Shown here piece by piece: positions 1 to 15,510 of a stretch of DNA of 64,000 bases. Origin of the DNA: Rhizoclosmatium globosum (Eukaryota > Chytridiomycota > Chytridiomycetes > Chytridiales > Chytriomycetaceae); NCBI GenBank assembly GCA_002104985.1, contig MCGO01000001.1, forward strand, positions 434,001 through 498,000. The letters are read 5' to 3'. Below the pieces are notes generated by a model. That model saw only the letters and a program-made list of their open reading frames with translations. It had not been told where the DNA came from and ran no database searches. The translations under genes and the position numbers were made by a program. Each line of letters begins with the position of its first letter. The stretch's first letter is position 1.

Positions 1-2
1 GG

Positions 3-1251
3 GTTGACTTTGCTCTCCGTCACAACTGTGAAACAGATACAAGTGCGTATAAGCAGATATACAAAGATTTGGACCCGTGGTTTAAAGCGGGTGGAATCGA
101 CTCCAAACTTCTGGATGAATTGGACCGACTTTGGGCTGGACCGGTTTGTCGCACACACTTCCTTTAAGCTTTGATTAACTAAATTTATCGTTTAGTCTAT
201 TTGGTTCAAATATGGATGGTTTCGTGGTCAATTCACAACTATCCTCAACCCAATAGCTCATTTGTTTCCCTCCTATGAGAGTTGGCGATTCATCATTAAT
301 AAGTGTGACGAGCCTCAACTCATTTTGACAGATGACAAAGACTCAAACGTTACTTTTTATCGGACATTGACCATGTCTTCCAAGAATCCTCCTGTTTCCG
401 AAAGCGGTTTGACACAATCCAAAACAACAGCAGTGTCATCTCAGGAAACAGAACCTTGAGGCAACATCACGGATACTTGATGCATCCAGACACGCATCCA
501 AGCCGAAACCTGATGGCTCCTTTGTTTTCTCAAGTGAAAACAGACTGCTTTGAAGACATCCTCTTACCTATGAATAACCATATTCGCATTGCAACCAATC
601 CACCAAATGACATAATTTCGTGGAACGAGAAAAAACCTGTCTTATTTTGGCGTGGTTTATCAACAGGAGGTTCTTATCGCACTGGAACTCCGTGGAGAAA
701 GTATCACCGAACGCAATTGATGGATTGGGTGTTGAAGTATAAAATCAACATCGAAAAGGAAGCTCGCTTGTGGATATTGGCTTTAATTCCTACACGCAGC
801 ATGACGCCGAAACAAGCACTGCATTGAACCAAACCTATGGAATGAAACCAACAGTTTCATTTAACGAAATACTTAAGTATAAATACTTGCTTGTGGTTGA
901 TGGAAACAGTGAGTTGCCAGTTATTTTTCAAGTTGGAATGACGTTGACTGACTGGATTTGTAGCTTGGCCAGCCCGATTACAGCAATACCTGCAAACAAA
1001 TTCAGTGGTCTTATATGCTGGAATCTTTACCGACTTTTCAACTGGCAGCTCATTCCCTGGGTTCATTACATTCCAGTCAGTTTGGATTTCTCGAATTTGG
1101 AGGAACGTCTACAGTGGTTACTAGAAAATGAAAGAAAGCTGAACAAATTAGCAAGAATGCGAGGAAGTTGATGGAAAACGTGAATAGACCCGAAACCCTC
1201 CAGTGTTATACTTCCCTTCTATTACTAGAATACAAGAATTTGCTCAAGTAA
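3..1251 (+). CDS. GT90 (CAP10-type) glycosyltransferase, 5'-partial, frame broken by single-base gaps
   Basis: The protein resembles the GT90/CAP10 family, which transfers xylose or glucose in the secretory pathway. The start lies outside the window. Exon 1 runs 3-143, followed by a 52-nt GT-AG intron (144-195) and exon 2 from 196. A second junction near 394-444 is uncertain. The family core is clear: a WRG-x-STG motif near 655-670, then an HR, a YKY-x-x-x-VDG block near 880-905 and a PWVHYIPV block near 1055-1075. The frame slips by one base near 769 and again near 1156. In both places re-reading one repeated base restores conserved residues and leads to a stop at 1249-1251. The gene may therefore be intact in the organism, with the gaps coming from the sequence. 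A real pseudogene is the alternative. Confidence 0.72.
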
Positions 1252-1365
1252 CAACACTTTCGACTTCATAATAAAGTCCTCTCAAACTCACAGCCTATTT
1301 TTGTCAATTGATTTTGTCTGGCGAACAAACTCAAGCTGAATAATCGCAAAAAGTATTTGATTTTC

Positions 1366-2127
1366 ATGACGGACAACAGCAACATCAAAGCTGACTTCTG
1401 GGAAGCTGCGTGGACCAACAACAGGACGGGATGGGATCTAGGAGGACCTACTCCAGCCTTGCTTTCGCTTCTTCGGTCCCACCAGTCAGATCTGTTTCCA
1501 AGCCAGCAGGAAGCTTTCACCGTGTTAATTCCTGGCGTCGGCCGCGGCTATGATGTCGTTGCCTTTGCTGCGAAACCTGGAGTCAAAGCGATTGGGTGGA
1601 TATCAGCGAAACCGTTAGTGACTTACAAACCTTTCTGCGTTGACATACCCGCTCATTGAAATCTACAATTAGGGTGTAACTGAAGCCAAGAAAGAGCTTG
1701 CGAGAGCAAACTTGTCCACTGACAGAGCCGAGGTCATCCTGGCTGACTTCTTTGAGTACACATCTGCACCGTTCAATGTTGTCTTTGACCACACGTGAGA
1801 TTCTCGACCGAATTCGCGCTTCTCTCTAATCTGAATCGAATCAGGTTTCTCTGTGCGATCCATCCATCCCTCAGAAAGCAATGGGGAGCGAAAATGGCTG
1901 AGCTCACGAAAAAGGATGGGTATTTGATATGCTACATGTTTCCCCTGCGCGAACCCGATGAAAATGGACCTCCATACGCTCTATCTATCGAATTGTACTT
2001 GGAGTTGCTGGGAGAATCGTTTGAACGCGTGCTACAGCGTGATTTGGAAGTGAGCGAGCTGCCAACGAGTGGCATGGACAGAGACAAGCTTGGAAAGCAA
2101 ATGATATCGTTGTGGAAGCGACGATAA
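1366..2127 (+). CDS. Thiopurine S-methyltransferase family SAM-dependent methyltransferase
   Basis: Three exons: 1366-1613, 1673-1794 and 1845-2127, with introns of 59 and 50 nt. The N-terminus has a W-x2-x-W segment followed by GWDLGGPTP, typical of the TPMT/thiol-methyltransferase family (PF05724). The SAM-binding glycine motif follows (LIPGVGRGYD), then the acidic VDIS strand end and a FDHT-x-x-CAIHPSLR segment like the family's D-x-T/PP-x-x-R region. The C-terminus has the expected GYLICYMFP strand. The VDIS strand is reached only if one G is added back to the GGG run at 1594-1596, so the raw frame is broken by one base. The family methylates thiols, thiocyanate or halides; the substrate here cannot be told. 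The start ATG is at 1366. Confidence 0.85.
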
Positions 2128-2195
2128 TAAAGCGATTTTCATAATATTAACTTTCCGTTTTGTTCTCTTGAAGGAAAGAACAAAACTGCTTTAAA

Positions 2196-3385
2196 ATGGC
2201 CTTCGTCAAGAACATGCTCACGGACGCTCAGTTCGATGAGACTCTCGCTAATGCTGGCCCAACGAAACTCGTGAGTAAATTAATGTTGAGTTGGGCCTTT
2301 TGAAATCGCTGGCGATGAACTGGATGTCAGCACAACGACTTGAAACTCCGTTTGAAGTCCTAGAACTACATAATAACAGTTTATTCCTACTAATTAGGTC
2401 GTCGTTGATTTCACTGCCTCGTGGTGTGGACCTGTGAGAAGCTGCGTTTGCTGTAACATCCTTCTGACTCTCGTTGACAGTGCAAAGCCATCAAGCCATT
2501 TTACGCTGAATTAGCTTCAAAGTACAGACATGTTACATTCGTTACAGTGGACATCGATGTCCTCAAGGTGGGCGTCACAAATTGTTTCCTCTGCCGCGTT
2601 TTAACCTCGAAACAACAGGAAACCGCAGGAAAGAACCAGATTTCTTCTGTGCCTACGTTCCACTTTTACAAAGGCGGTGCATTGGTTGCGAATATGAAGG
2701 GAGCTGACCCTAGACAGCTTCAGGTGCGTGGCCTATTGATGACAGTCAAGTCTGATTTGATATTCTGCAGACCCTCGTCGACCAGCATCAGGGACCTCAA
2801 GATCCTTCCGCAAGTGGCTCAGTTGCTGGTCCTCATGTAAATTATCATCTCCCTTCATTACGTCACTGACAATATTCACAGGGAACACTCACCGAATTCA
2901 TTGACATGAAACAAATCGAATGCTTGAATCAGTCCGACGACCACACTGTCGGGAGCATTTTCGGGAAGGACACGAAACAGTACTTGGAAAGCGACGTTGA
3001 CGAGCAGTTGATTTTGGTAGTTCCCTTCAACCAAGTCGTCAAGTTGCATTCCTTCAAAATCACTGGACCAAAGGACAAAGCTCCAAAGACCATCAAAACG
3101 TTCATCAACCGTCCAACAACTTTGTCTTTTGACGAAGCGGATTCCATTGAGCCTATTGAAGTGATTGATTTGACTCCATTGTATCAGCCAGATGGAGAGA
3201 ACTTGACCGCGACTGTTCAGCTTCGTTTCGTGAAATACCAGAGCGTTCAGAGCGTGACGCTGTTTGTTGGACAGAATTTGGAGACGTGTGATACCTCTGT
3301 CATCAACAAGCTGGTGTTGTTTGGATCGCCAATGGAGGTTACCAAGAACTTGAATGAGTTGGCTAAGGACAAGCACGAGCATTAA
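2196..3385 (+). CDS. TXNL1: Thioredoxin-like protein with C-terminal PITH domain (TXNL1 type)
   Basis: Six exons join without any frame problem: 2196-2270, 2398-2433, 2481-2567, 2619-2723, 2771-2836 and 2882-3385. They give 290 residues, against about 289 for human TXNL1. The thioredoxin fold fills the first ~105 residues. Its active site WCGPC is split by the intron 2434-2480, with WCGP before it and C after it. The cis-proline region VPTFHFYKGG is present. From about residue 130 the PITH domain follows, which in TXNL1 binds the proteasome lid. Expected role: a cytosolic or nuclear thiol reductase attached to the 26S proteasome. The intact six-exon frame contrasts with the broken frames of its neighbours. 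Confidence 0.95.
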
Positions 3386-3487
3386 TTCTCATTATTTTAA
3401 GTTTGTTTTTTCTTGAGATGAATGAAGGCTGTATGATGTTTGTGTGTTGTGTGTGTGGAACAGCATCCTCAAAACTCTGTTTCGAAG

Positions 3488-7562
<4,075 letters not shown>

Positions 7563-8406
7563 GTTGAAGCGGGTACTCAATTGGATCAAGGTAAACGGTC
7601 GAGGATCAAAGAGAGCCCGATGGAGGTGTGTTTTTGAGCGAGAAACAAGTGCCGGAAAAAACAGGCGGCTGTGAAGGAAACTCGTTTTTGGCAACTTTTG
7701 GGGCTCGAGAGATCCAAACCCAATACTCACTTGGATTGACCAGAATGCTTATGCGAGTATCAATGCGACGAGGCCATGCTGAAGCTTTAAGATCACTTTC
7801 TGCCTAAAGGAGTGGCGGTGATGATGAGGCGCTGCCTTGCCAAGACAAGTTGGCGGCATTCAATCACAGCTCATCTTTACAACATATAGATAAATGAATC
7901 GCATTCAATATAAATTTAATGAGAATAGGAGCCCATAAGTGTTATGAGACCAAGTCCGCTCGAATGTAATGAATTGTAAATCACCTTCAGTACAACTTTA
8001 ATCGACATGTTAGTCAATTGATTCCCTTTCCTCCGAAGCTTTAAACATTCTGTTCCAATCACTCGTTCCATGTTGTTGGCTTTGACTATAAACAATTCTT
8101 TGGAAAGCCTCATCAACAAGACGTCGATTGAGTTGTATTCTCTGAGGTCGGAGTTGCGATCATGTTGCAGTTCCCCTCCTCCAAAAGATTCAAACATTCT
8201 GTTCCATCTCGGTGTACTTGTCCTCAACATATTCGATGCGTAGAGCACCTGAGGACGGAAAGAATAAAATGTTGATGCATCGGTATGTTCAGTAGTGGCA
8301 TTCATTTGAGAGTGGAATTGTCAAAACGATGAACTCTGAGAGATCAGTTATTGAAAGAATATTGTAACACACAACAAACAAAATAATAATTCAAAAAAGG
8401 ACCATT
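7563..8406. other. Intergenic region between C1-THF synthase and ZIP1
   Basis: Apart from the possible 5'-UTR intron of the folate gene (donor at 7730-7725 on -) and the weak open frame listed separately, I see no gene, RNA or repeat here. Confidence 0.5.
7916..8305 (-). CDS. Doubtful hypothetical ORF, 129 codons
   Basis: An ATG-initiated frame of 129 residues lies on the minus strand, upstream of the C1-THF synthase gene. No motif, signal peptide, membrane segment or familiar fold is visible, and the composition looks like unselected sequence. It does not join to flanking frames by obvious splice sites. It is listed because it is the only sizeable ATG frame in this gap, but it may be chance. 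Confidence 0.15.
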   Translation of the reverse strand: MNATTEHTDASTFYSFRPQVLYASNMLRTSTPRWNRMFESFGGGELQHDRNSDLREYNSIDVLLMRLSKELFIVKANNMERVIGTECLKLRRKGNQLTNMSIKVVLKVIYNSLHSSGLGLITLMGSYSH

Positions 8407-9878
8407 TTAAGCCCAGTTTGCAACAACAGCCATCGCAGCAGCACCCAGATACATGGCTCCGAAACAAGCAGCCTTAAAACCACCAGAAAACGCACCAAAC
8501 TGAGCAGAATGAGAAACTTCAGCGCTCATCAATTCCGTATACGTGTTATAAAACAGAATTCCAGCCGACAAGGAGTTAAAAATACCGCGAGTAAGAATCA
8601 ACCCTCCATCATTCGTGTTGTACACCTCTCTAAGCCCAATTCCAATCGCGATACCAACTGGAGTCGTCAATGGATACGCAAGACACATAAGAAGCTTTTT
8701 GAAGGTGGTTGTGCGGAGAGAAGTGATGAGACAACCGAGCGCCATTCCTTCAAACATTTGGTGGAATGCGACGGCGGCAAGGAGAGAGGAGAACGAGTCG
8801 TCTGCAGTAACTCCGAGAGTGATTCCAATAACCATTGAGTGGAAAATGATTCCGGTTTCGAGAAGGAGGATTCCGAGTTCTGAGTCACGTTCAATAATCC
8901 CTTGGGTGCATTCGCTTGGAGGAGCTGAAGTTCCACTGTGGGCTGATGGGATCGCATCTTGGATTGTGAACTCGTTTGTTTTGATATCCTCGCTCATCTT
9001 GATAGATACTTGTTCCGTTGAATCTGAGATCAAAAAAGGAGTCTCCTCTCTGACAACCAAATCCTGTACACCGGTTTGATCATGTCCAGATACTGTGCAA
9101 TTCTGCTCAGACGAGAATGCAGAGAGTTGTGAAGATCTGGCTTCCTTCTTCTTTTTGAATTCAACCGCCGACAGCTCAATCAGTTGAACGGCGAAAGCAG
9201 CAGTCATCCCAAACACACCAACAAAGTTACTTCCATATTTTTGCCAAGCAGATGGGAGACACAGGTTATTAAACTGGCTGAATGCATCAGGCAGCAAGTG
9301 GATCCAGGCAGTGGCACAAATGACACCAATGCCAAACATTTTGAAGATCTGGAGAGTCGTTGCGAATGCTGGACTGGACGCTCGCGAGCCCAAAGCGAGG
9401 GTGCCAAAGATTCCTACTGCGGATACAGCGAGGAGGATGAAGATCCCTCCAATATGAAAGGGCAGATTGTAAGATGGCAGATCTTCAGCTACACATGCGA
9501 GAGTCGTCGAAGGTTCTGTAGTGTTGTTGGGTCCATCTGCGAATTAAGTTGAGTTTCAGTGTTTCAAATGGTGCAATAAAGGCGTGCCCTCGACACAAAA
9601 AACATACCAGTTGACTGGGCACCGACGGCAGCCACGGCGAATGCCAAGAACAGAAGCGGCTTGAAAGCAGCAGCCGCGGCTTGGATCTGCGCCGACTGTT
9701 GCGAACGACGGCGCCGCGGCTTTTGCGTTTGCGGTGGGATGACCATGTCGGGGCAGAAGGGATCGTCGCAGCAGCCAGCTCGTGGGTCGCTGCAGTTTGC
9801 ATCGGCGCAGGAAACGAGGCAGAGGCAGTCGCAGTCGCAGCCAGTGCAACAGCCGGAGTCGGTGCAGGGAAGGGCCAT
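8407..9878 (-). CDS. ZIP-family metal transporter with Cys-rich N-terminus (copy 1)
   Basis: Two exons, 9878-9608 and 9536-8407 (intron 71 nt), encode 466 residues. Residues 1-45 hold 12 Cys and a CCDDPFC block. A hydrophobic segment (residues ~70-88) follows, then the ZIP fold. The first membrane helices carry FHIGGIFI and MFGIGVICATAWIHLLPDAF. A variable acidic/Ser-rich loop comes next, then the paired metal-site helices HSMVIGITLGV and HQMFEGMALG that define ZIP carriers, and a C-terminus ending in AMYLGAAAMAVVANWA. It should move Zn2+ or Fe2+ into the cytosol, most like fungal Zrt1/2. It belongs to a set of five paralogues in this window, and is the only one on the minus strand and away from the 32-41 kb group. 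Confidence 0.93.
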
Positions 9879-10101
9879 CGTTTTCTTCCTTTTCTTTATT
9901 CAGCCAACCCATCTCCATTTCCATCTTTATTTGTTGTCTTGCTCCACTTATTAGTTAAAACGGGTCAACGAAATGATAAGAGGTCCACGCAAGGCCGCAT
10001 GCAGCCAAATTTATGAGAAAAAAACGAACAATAACCAGAAGAGAAACAGAAGAAAACGGATAAAAGGGAAACATGAGATTCTACTCGACCACATTATCTC
10101 T

Positions 10102-11577
10102 TCAGCACTGCTGCAAGAACATGAAACACATTTGGTTTGGATCTGCGCAACTCCAGCTATCCTTGCAAGATGGAAGTCCACAAGTTTCGTTTGCATAACC
10201 CCAAGTACCAGCACAACGAGCGGCCCATTGGTGCTCAGTAGTAAATGGACCTTGTGGAGGGTACCCACTACCAACTTTCTCGCCGTTCAACGCCCTGCGG
10301 AGAATCTGGGAGTAGTTTGATGGAAGAGACGGGGATGGGTTGGAGCTGGAAACATCGTACACAGAAATTCCATAGAACTGTGGGTCATTGTAAACCTCGT
10401 CCAACACAGCCTGCAACTGTCCGGGGTTCAAGAAACCACCTGTAATCGCACTTGTATCGTCCCCAGCCAATCCAATCACCAAATTGCCCTTGAAAATATT
10501 GGTCCATTGTGGGAAATTGAAACCGAAAGGATAGGAGCACGTTGGGTTGTTGTAGTACTGAATAATCACGTAGTCGAACAATTCTGGGTTGGACTTGATC
10601 AATGGTCCAGTGTTGAAATCCATATCGACTCCATTCAAGAAACATTGTGGAACGGCAGCAATAATGAGCTTGGGATTCAGTTGCTTGAGTGTCTGCAACA
10701 AGATCAATTGCTCGTTGTTGTCAACTGGCTTCTCAATGTCTGACTCGATCCCATCCAAAGTCACATTTCCGAAAGGACGAGCCGGTGAGGAACCGCCCAA
10801 GAAAGAGTTGTGCAAGATGTTGGCAACGCGCAAACCGTCGTTGGCAACAAGAGTGTATGGAGAATGCATATCTCCCCCAATGGAAAGGACAACCTTGATT
10901 CCCTTCGACTGGCAGTATTTGATATCCTCTCCAACCTTCAAGAAGCCATCGGTCTGTTTCGGATTATCTTGTCAGCCAAAATCACTTCCATCTCCCAAAA
11001 CACAAAACTTACACTAATAGGAGTTCCATCCAAGTTAGCACTGATACCGCCATTCTCATCCACCTCATAACGCCCCAAACTCGCAAGATCAAGACCCCAG
11101 GCATTACCACTTCCAAACTTGTAGAAGAAGGCAAGGTTCATGGTTTGATAGTAGCCCAAGTCACAGTAGTACTTGAGAGACTTCTGAGCATCGCTGTTTG
11201 GAATAGTACGAGTTCCGAGCCCCAATGGGCCGACTCCGTTGCCTTAAGTGAGTTTGTGATTAGACACAATCTAACTCTTTCCCCCTTATAATGTGTCTAG
11301 ACATACCGATAGCGTTTTGACCCCAGTATCCAAAGAGCTTCTTGGATGAGTTTGGAAGGTTGGATGGCGAGGATCCAGCGGATGCAGTGGTAGTTGCATT
11401 TCCGGCGGACGAAGGGGATGATGAGGACGAGTCGTTCTTGTTCTTGGTCACAAAGTATCCGACCAATGCAGCAGCAACGATCAAGATTACCACGGCAACG
11501 GCGATGAGGATGTTGCGGTTACGACGGCGCTTGTGGTCATCGGTTTGTTGGGGGTCTTTCACCTCAAATCGTTCCAT
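10102..11577 (-). CDS. Membrane-anchored GH18 chitinase-like protein (copy A)
   Basis: Exons 11577-11307, 11242-11013 and 10953-10102 give 450 residues. Residues ~1-22 are basic and cytosolic (KRRRNRN), ~23-43 form one membrane helix, and a Ser/Thr/Asn linker follows, so the enzyme faces outward as a type II protein. The GH18 barrel begins at LFGYWGQNAIG, as in class III chitinases. It has the beta-3 strand VVLSIGGD, the catalytic strand LDGIESDIE and the substrate strand VIIQYYN. The catalytic Glu is present, but the second Asp of the usual DGxDxDxE motif is Glu. A Cys-rich tail (~45 residues, 7 Cys) closes the protein. Likely role: cleavage of chitin at the cell surface. Copies B and C follow in tandem with the same intron positions. 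Confidence 0.9.
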
Positions 11578-11731
11578 TTCCGTGAAAGAAATGAAATGAA
11601 TCTTCTGATTGACATACTAATATTGATTGATTGCCTTGTTAACGGCTTATTAGCCAGAAAGAACATAAACGATTCCGCAGTCATAGAACAAGGCATTCAT
11701 GATTCTATTCAAATAATGAGGAAGAGGAAAA

Positions 11732-13201
11732 TCAACAGGAACTGAGGAAACTGAAACACATCATTTTTGGATCCGCACAAGACCAAACATTCTTGCATGA
11801 CACAAGTCCACAAGTCTCATTTGCGTAATTCCAGGTAGGGCCGCACCGAGCATCCCAATCCCACATAGTCGTAAAGTTACCTTGCGGTCCATATCCGCTG
11901 CCAACCTTATCCCCATTCAAAGCCTTACGCAAAGTCAAGGAATAATTCGTGTTCAATGATGGCGATGGGTTGGAGCTAGAGACATCGTAGACAGAGATTC
12001 CGTAAAACTGAGGGTCGTTCTTAAACTCGTCCACAACGGCTTGAAGCATTGGAGGAGGTAAGAAACCGCCTGTAATCGCAGAGGTGACGTCTCCAGCCAG
12101 GCCGACAACAAGAGGTCCGCTGTAAAGTGCCTTCCAACGGTTGAAATTGAATCCGAAGGGATAACTGCACGATGGGTTGTTATAGTACTGGATAATAACG
12201 TAATCGAGCAATTCAGGAACAGCCTTGATAACAGGACCAGTGTTAATGTCCATACCCAAACCTCCGTTCAAATAGCACTGAGGAACCGCGGAGAGAATGA
12301 TTTTTGGAGATAATTGCTTGAGAGTTTGCAAGAAAATGATTTGTTCTTGAGTGTATGCTGAATCCGTCTTTTCAACATCCAATTCAATTCCATCAAGTAC
12401 GGCGGTTCCAAAAGGACGAGTTGCTGATTTTCCATCCAAAAAAGCATTGTATAAGACGTTGGCGAGTCTTGCGCCATCACCAGCAATGAATTGATATGGA
12501 GAATGCATATCTCCACCAAGGGAAAGCACGACCTTGATTCCTTTGGCCTGGCAATGCTTGATATCGTCTCCGACTTTCAAAAATACATCCGGCTAAGACA
12601 TAATGGTTAATATTGATTAACTTAAACCATCAGAGTGACAAGACTTACACTGATGGGGATTTGCTCCCAACTCGTTGTGACCACACCATTCGCATCCACT
12701 TCATATCGTCCAAGCGATGATAAATCAAGACCCCAGTGAGAATCGCCGCCTCCAAAAGCATACAAGAAAGCGATATTCATAGTCTGGTAGTATCCCAGAT
12801 CACAGTAGTATGCAAGTGGCTTCTGCTGATCGCTGTTTGGAATTAGACGAGTTCCTGTGCCATTAAGGCCAACACCGTTTCCTGCAAGGGTAGGGGTTAG
12901 GGTCTTGCTTTGATTGATTTCAATTTGGGTGCTCACCGATAGCGCTTTGTCCCCAGTAGCCAAAGAGCTTCTTGTTTGACAATGGCAAAGGCGAAGCTGA
13001 AACTCCAGCAGTAGGGTTGGCAGTGGCAGTGGCATTGTTTGAAGTTGAGGAGGATCCACTGCCGCTGTTGTTCTGGGTCACGAAGTAGGCAACCAACGCA
13101 GCGGCAACAATCAAAACAACGACTGCCACGCCGATGATGATGTTGCGATTGCGGCGGCGTTTGTCGTGGTCGACGGTCTCCTTAACTTCGACTTCACTCA
13201 T
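11732..13201 (-). CDS. Membrane-anchored GH18 chitinase-like protein (copy B)
   Basis: Exons 13201-12937, 12881-12649 and 12592-11732 give 452 residues. The architecture equals copy A: a short cytosolic KRRRNRN stretch, one membrane helix, a Ser/Thr linker, the GH18 barrel starting at LFGYWGQSAIG, and a Cys-rich tail ending in SSC. The catalytic strand reads DGIELDVE, with the proton donor Glu kept and Glu at the middle Asp site. It differs from A and C in its PDVFLKV third-exon start and in carrying an extra Gly-Leu at the NGGLGMD loop. The three genes share intron phases, so they come from tandem duplication. A local CCCTAACCCC run at about 12887-12903 lies inside intron 1 and is not a telomere. 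Confidence 0.9.
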
Positions 13202-13263
13202 TTGGAGGAGAGTTTTTGATTAGTCACTGTATCTTACTCCGTTTATTTTTAAATTAAATTAAA

Positions 13264-14746
13264 TCAGCATTGTTGTAAGAACATGAAACACATCTTGGTT
13301 GGGTCGGCGCAACTCCAGTTGTCCTTACAAGAATCCAAGCTACAAGTTTCATTTGCGTAGCCCCACGTTCCCGCACAACGAGCCGCCCATTGATGCTCAG
13401 TTGTAAAGTTTCCCTGCGGTGGGTAACCACTGCCGACACGCTCACCATTCAATGCCTTACGAAGGGTCTGAGAATATGTTGACGGTAATGATGGAGACGG
13501 GTTGGAGCTGGAAACATCATAAACTGATATTCCATAAAATTGTGGATCTTTGTAGACTTGATCCAACACTGCTTGTAGTTGTCCTGGATTCAGGAATCCT
13601 CCTGTAATAGCACTTGTGTCGTCACCGGCAAGTCCAATCACCAAGCTTCCCTTGAAGATATTGGTCCATTCAGGATAATTAAAGCCAAACGGATACGAGC
13701 AGGTTGGGTTGTTGTAGTACTGGATAATGACGTAATCAAATAATTCAGGATTTGACTTGATTACTGGTCCCGTGTTGTAATCCATACCGACTCCATTCAA
13801 AAAGCACTGAGGCACGGCAGAGAAGATACTCTTTGGAGACAGCTGTTTAAGGGTTTGGAGAAGAATGACTTGTTCCGATGTGAAAGATGGACCTGTTTTC
13901 TCGATGTCCAGTTCAACGCCATCAAGTATAGCGCTACCGTAGGGACGAGCCGATGAATTTCCTTGAAGAAAGGAGTTGTAGATTATATTGGCGAGTCTGG
14001 CCCCATCTCCTGGAATCAAGTTGTATGGGGAATGCATGTCTCCACCAATTGAGAGAACCACCTTGATCCCATTAGATTGACAATATTGAATATCTTTTCC
14101 AACTTGGAGGAACGCGTCCGTCTGTAGGTCACGTTACGTCAGTTCAATTCAGGGTTTGAGGAAACCAAAACAGAAACCTACACTGATGGGGGTTCCTTCG
14201 AAATTTGCGCTAATGCCACCAGCTGCATCTACTTCATATCGACCCAACGATGAATGATCAAGTCCCCAGTGTACATCTCCACCCCCAAACTTGTACAGGA
14301 AGGCCAGGTTCATGACATCATAATACCCCAAATCACAATAATACGCCAATCCTTTTTGCTGTTCACTTGCAGGAATAGGTCGCGTTCCAAGTCCCAGTGG
14401 ACCAACGTAGTTCCCTATGTGACAGGTGTCAACTCCGATTCGTACTTTAAAGCGGCAAAGCAATCTCACCAACGGCACTCTGGCCCCAGTATCCAAAGAG
14501 TTTCTTAGCAGAGTTGCGTGTTATAGATGGTGTGGAAGTGTTTGTGGGAGTAGTTGGACTTGTTGAGATAGTGACATTGCTTGGACTTGATGAGCTGTTG
14601 TTCTTTGGGATAAAGTATCCTAGCAAGGCCGAGATGATGATCAAGGCAACAACTAGCACTCCAATTAAGACGATCCTTCGACGGCGTCCCTTTGTGACGG
14701 AGGGAGCAGGAACCTTGCTGTCGAGTCGATCATTCAAAAGGTCCAT
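13264..14746 (-). CDS. Membrane-anchored GH18 chitinase-like protein (copy C)
   Basis: Exons 14746-14470, 14414-14182 and 14121-13264 give 455 residues. A basic segment (KGRRRRI) precedes one membrane helix at about residues 27-47, and a Ser/Thr/Pro linker leads to the GH18 barrel at LFGYWGQSAVG. VVLSIGGD, DGVELDIE and VIIQYYN mark the barrel strands. The donor Glu is present with the same Asp-to-Glu change as in A and B. The Cys-rich tail ends in MFLQQC like copy A, and the third exon is closer to A than to B by eye. It is probably a surface chitinase or lysozyme-like hydrolase. It is the first of the three tandem genes in transcription order. Confidence 0.9.
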
Positions 14747-15159
14747 TCGTGTGTTTTGCGGCTGAACTTTGATGAGAAAATCATTCCACTTCCTCTAGAC
14801 TTTTGTATACGTCATTTATTTGGAAAATTATCAACGAGTAGAATAGTAACATTCATGGGAATTGTTCGTCGATTGCCATTCCCAGGAAGATGAGCTTGTC
14901 GACCTAAAGTCAGAATGGTCTGATAATTTTGTGTTCATTCCGAACTTCTCTTTCAAGTGCGGAGCAGGAAAAGTGGACGCTGGAATACGAAGTTACAAAG
15001 TTGGGAGGCCAGCACAATGACATTCTTTGCAGCGATCCGTAATATGATTGCGTTATTTCCTGGATCAAGAACCTTAATTTATAGAGTAGAACAAATTGAA
15101 ATTAAACTATCGTATTCACTATTTACATGGGCTTAATAAAGTATTAAACCCTCAGTGAC
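14747..15159. other. Intergenic region upstream of GH18 copy C
   Basis: About 410 bases, AT-rich, with no supported gene, RNA or repeat. It should contain the promoter of the first GH18 gene, which is transcribed leftward from 14746. Confidence 0.4.
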
Positions 15160-15510
15160 TCAAGCAGCATTCAAGAAAGAAGTTCCATCCGTTTCCTCTA
15201 TTCTATTTCGTTCGCTCATTCTCATTGCTGGTTCGCTCCGTATCTCCAACAACCCTACTTTTCGTACCCTCTTCCTCCTCATCCAGATTACCAGTCCGAG
15301 ACATCCCCCGAGGAGAACCAAGCTTCCAACAACACCTCCTATCAGTACAGCCATGATGCTGAACTCTGTGTATGTGACCGTTGCATTCGCTGGGCACACA
15401 GTGGAACCAGTGGTAAGCAACAAGTCATGGCATGCGATTGAGCAATCTGCCACATTGGAGATGGAACCGAATGGAACGTTATTGCACTTGCAGTTACAAA
15501 TCCATTGCAT
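15160..15510 (-). CDS. Small Cys-rich single-pass membrane protein (family member 1), 5' end unresolved
   Basis: I do not recognise a named family. The frame from the ATG at 15510 gives 116 residues. It starts with a CNCKCNN block, then C-x3-C and a CPAN segment. One strong membrane helix follows (IMAVLIGGVVGSLVLLGGCLGLVIW), then a basic stop-transfer MRRKRVRKV and a short cytosolic tail. The gene at 17350-17802 has the same plan: CACSCNN, the C-x3-C, a CP segment, a helix, then RRRQSRKV. That paralogue has a clear signal peptide, whereas this one has none in frame: the frame upstream is open for about 30 codons without an ATG and then meets a stop. A missing upstream exon or a base gap is likely. 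Confidence 0.55.
   Translation of the reverse strand: MQWICNCKCNNVPFGSISNVADCSIACHDLLLTTGSTVCPANATVTYTEFSIMAVLIGGVVGSLVLLGGCLGLVIWMRRKRVRKVGLLEIRSEPAMRMSERNRIEETDGTSFLNAA

Noticed and set aside
9661..10016. Plus-strand open frames over the Cys-rich tail of ZIP1
   Set aside because: They overlap the coding exon of ZIP1 antisense and show no family features.
12885..12903. Telomere-like CCCTAACCCC run
   Set aside because: It is a short single occurrence inside an intron of GH18 copy B, without tandem repetition.
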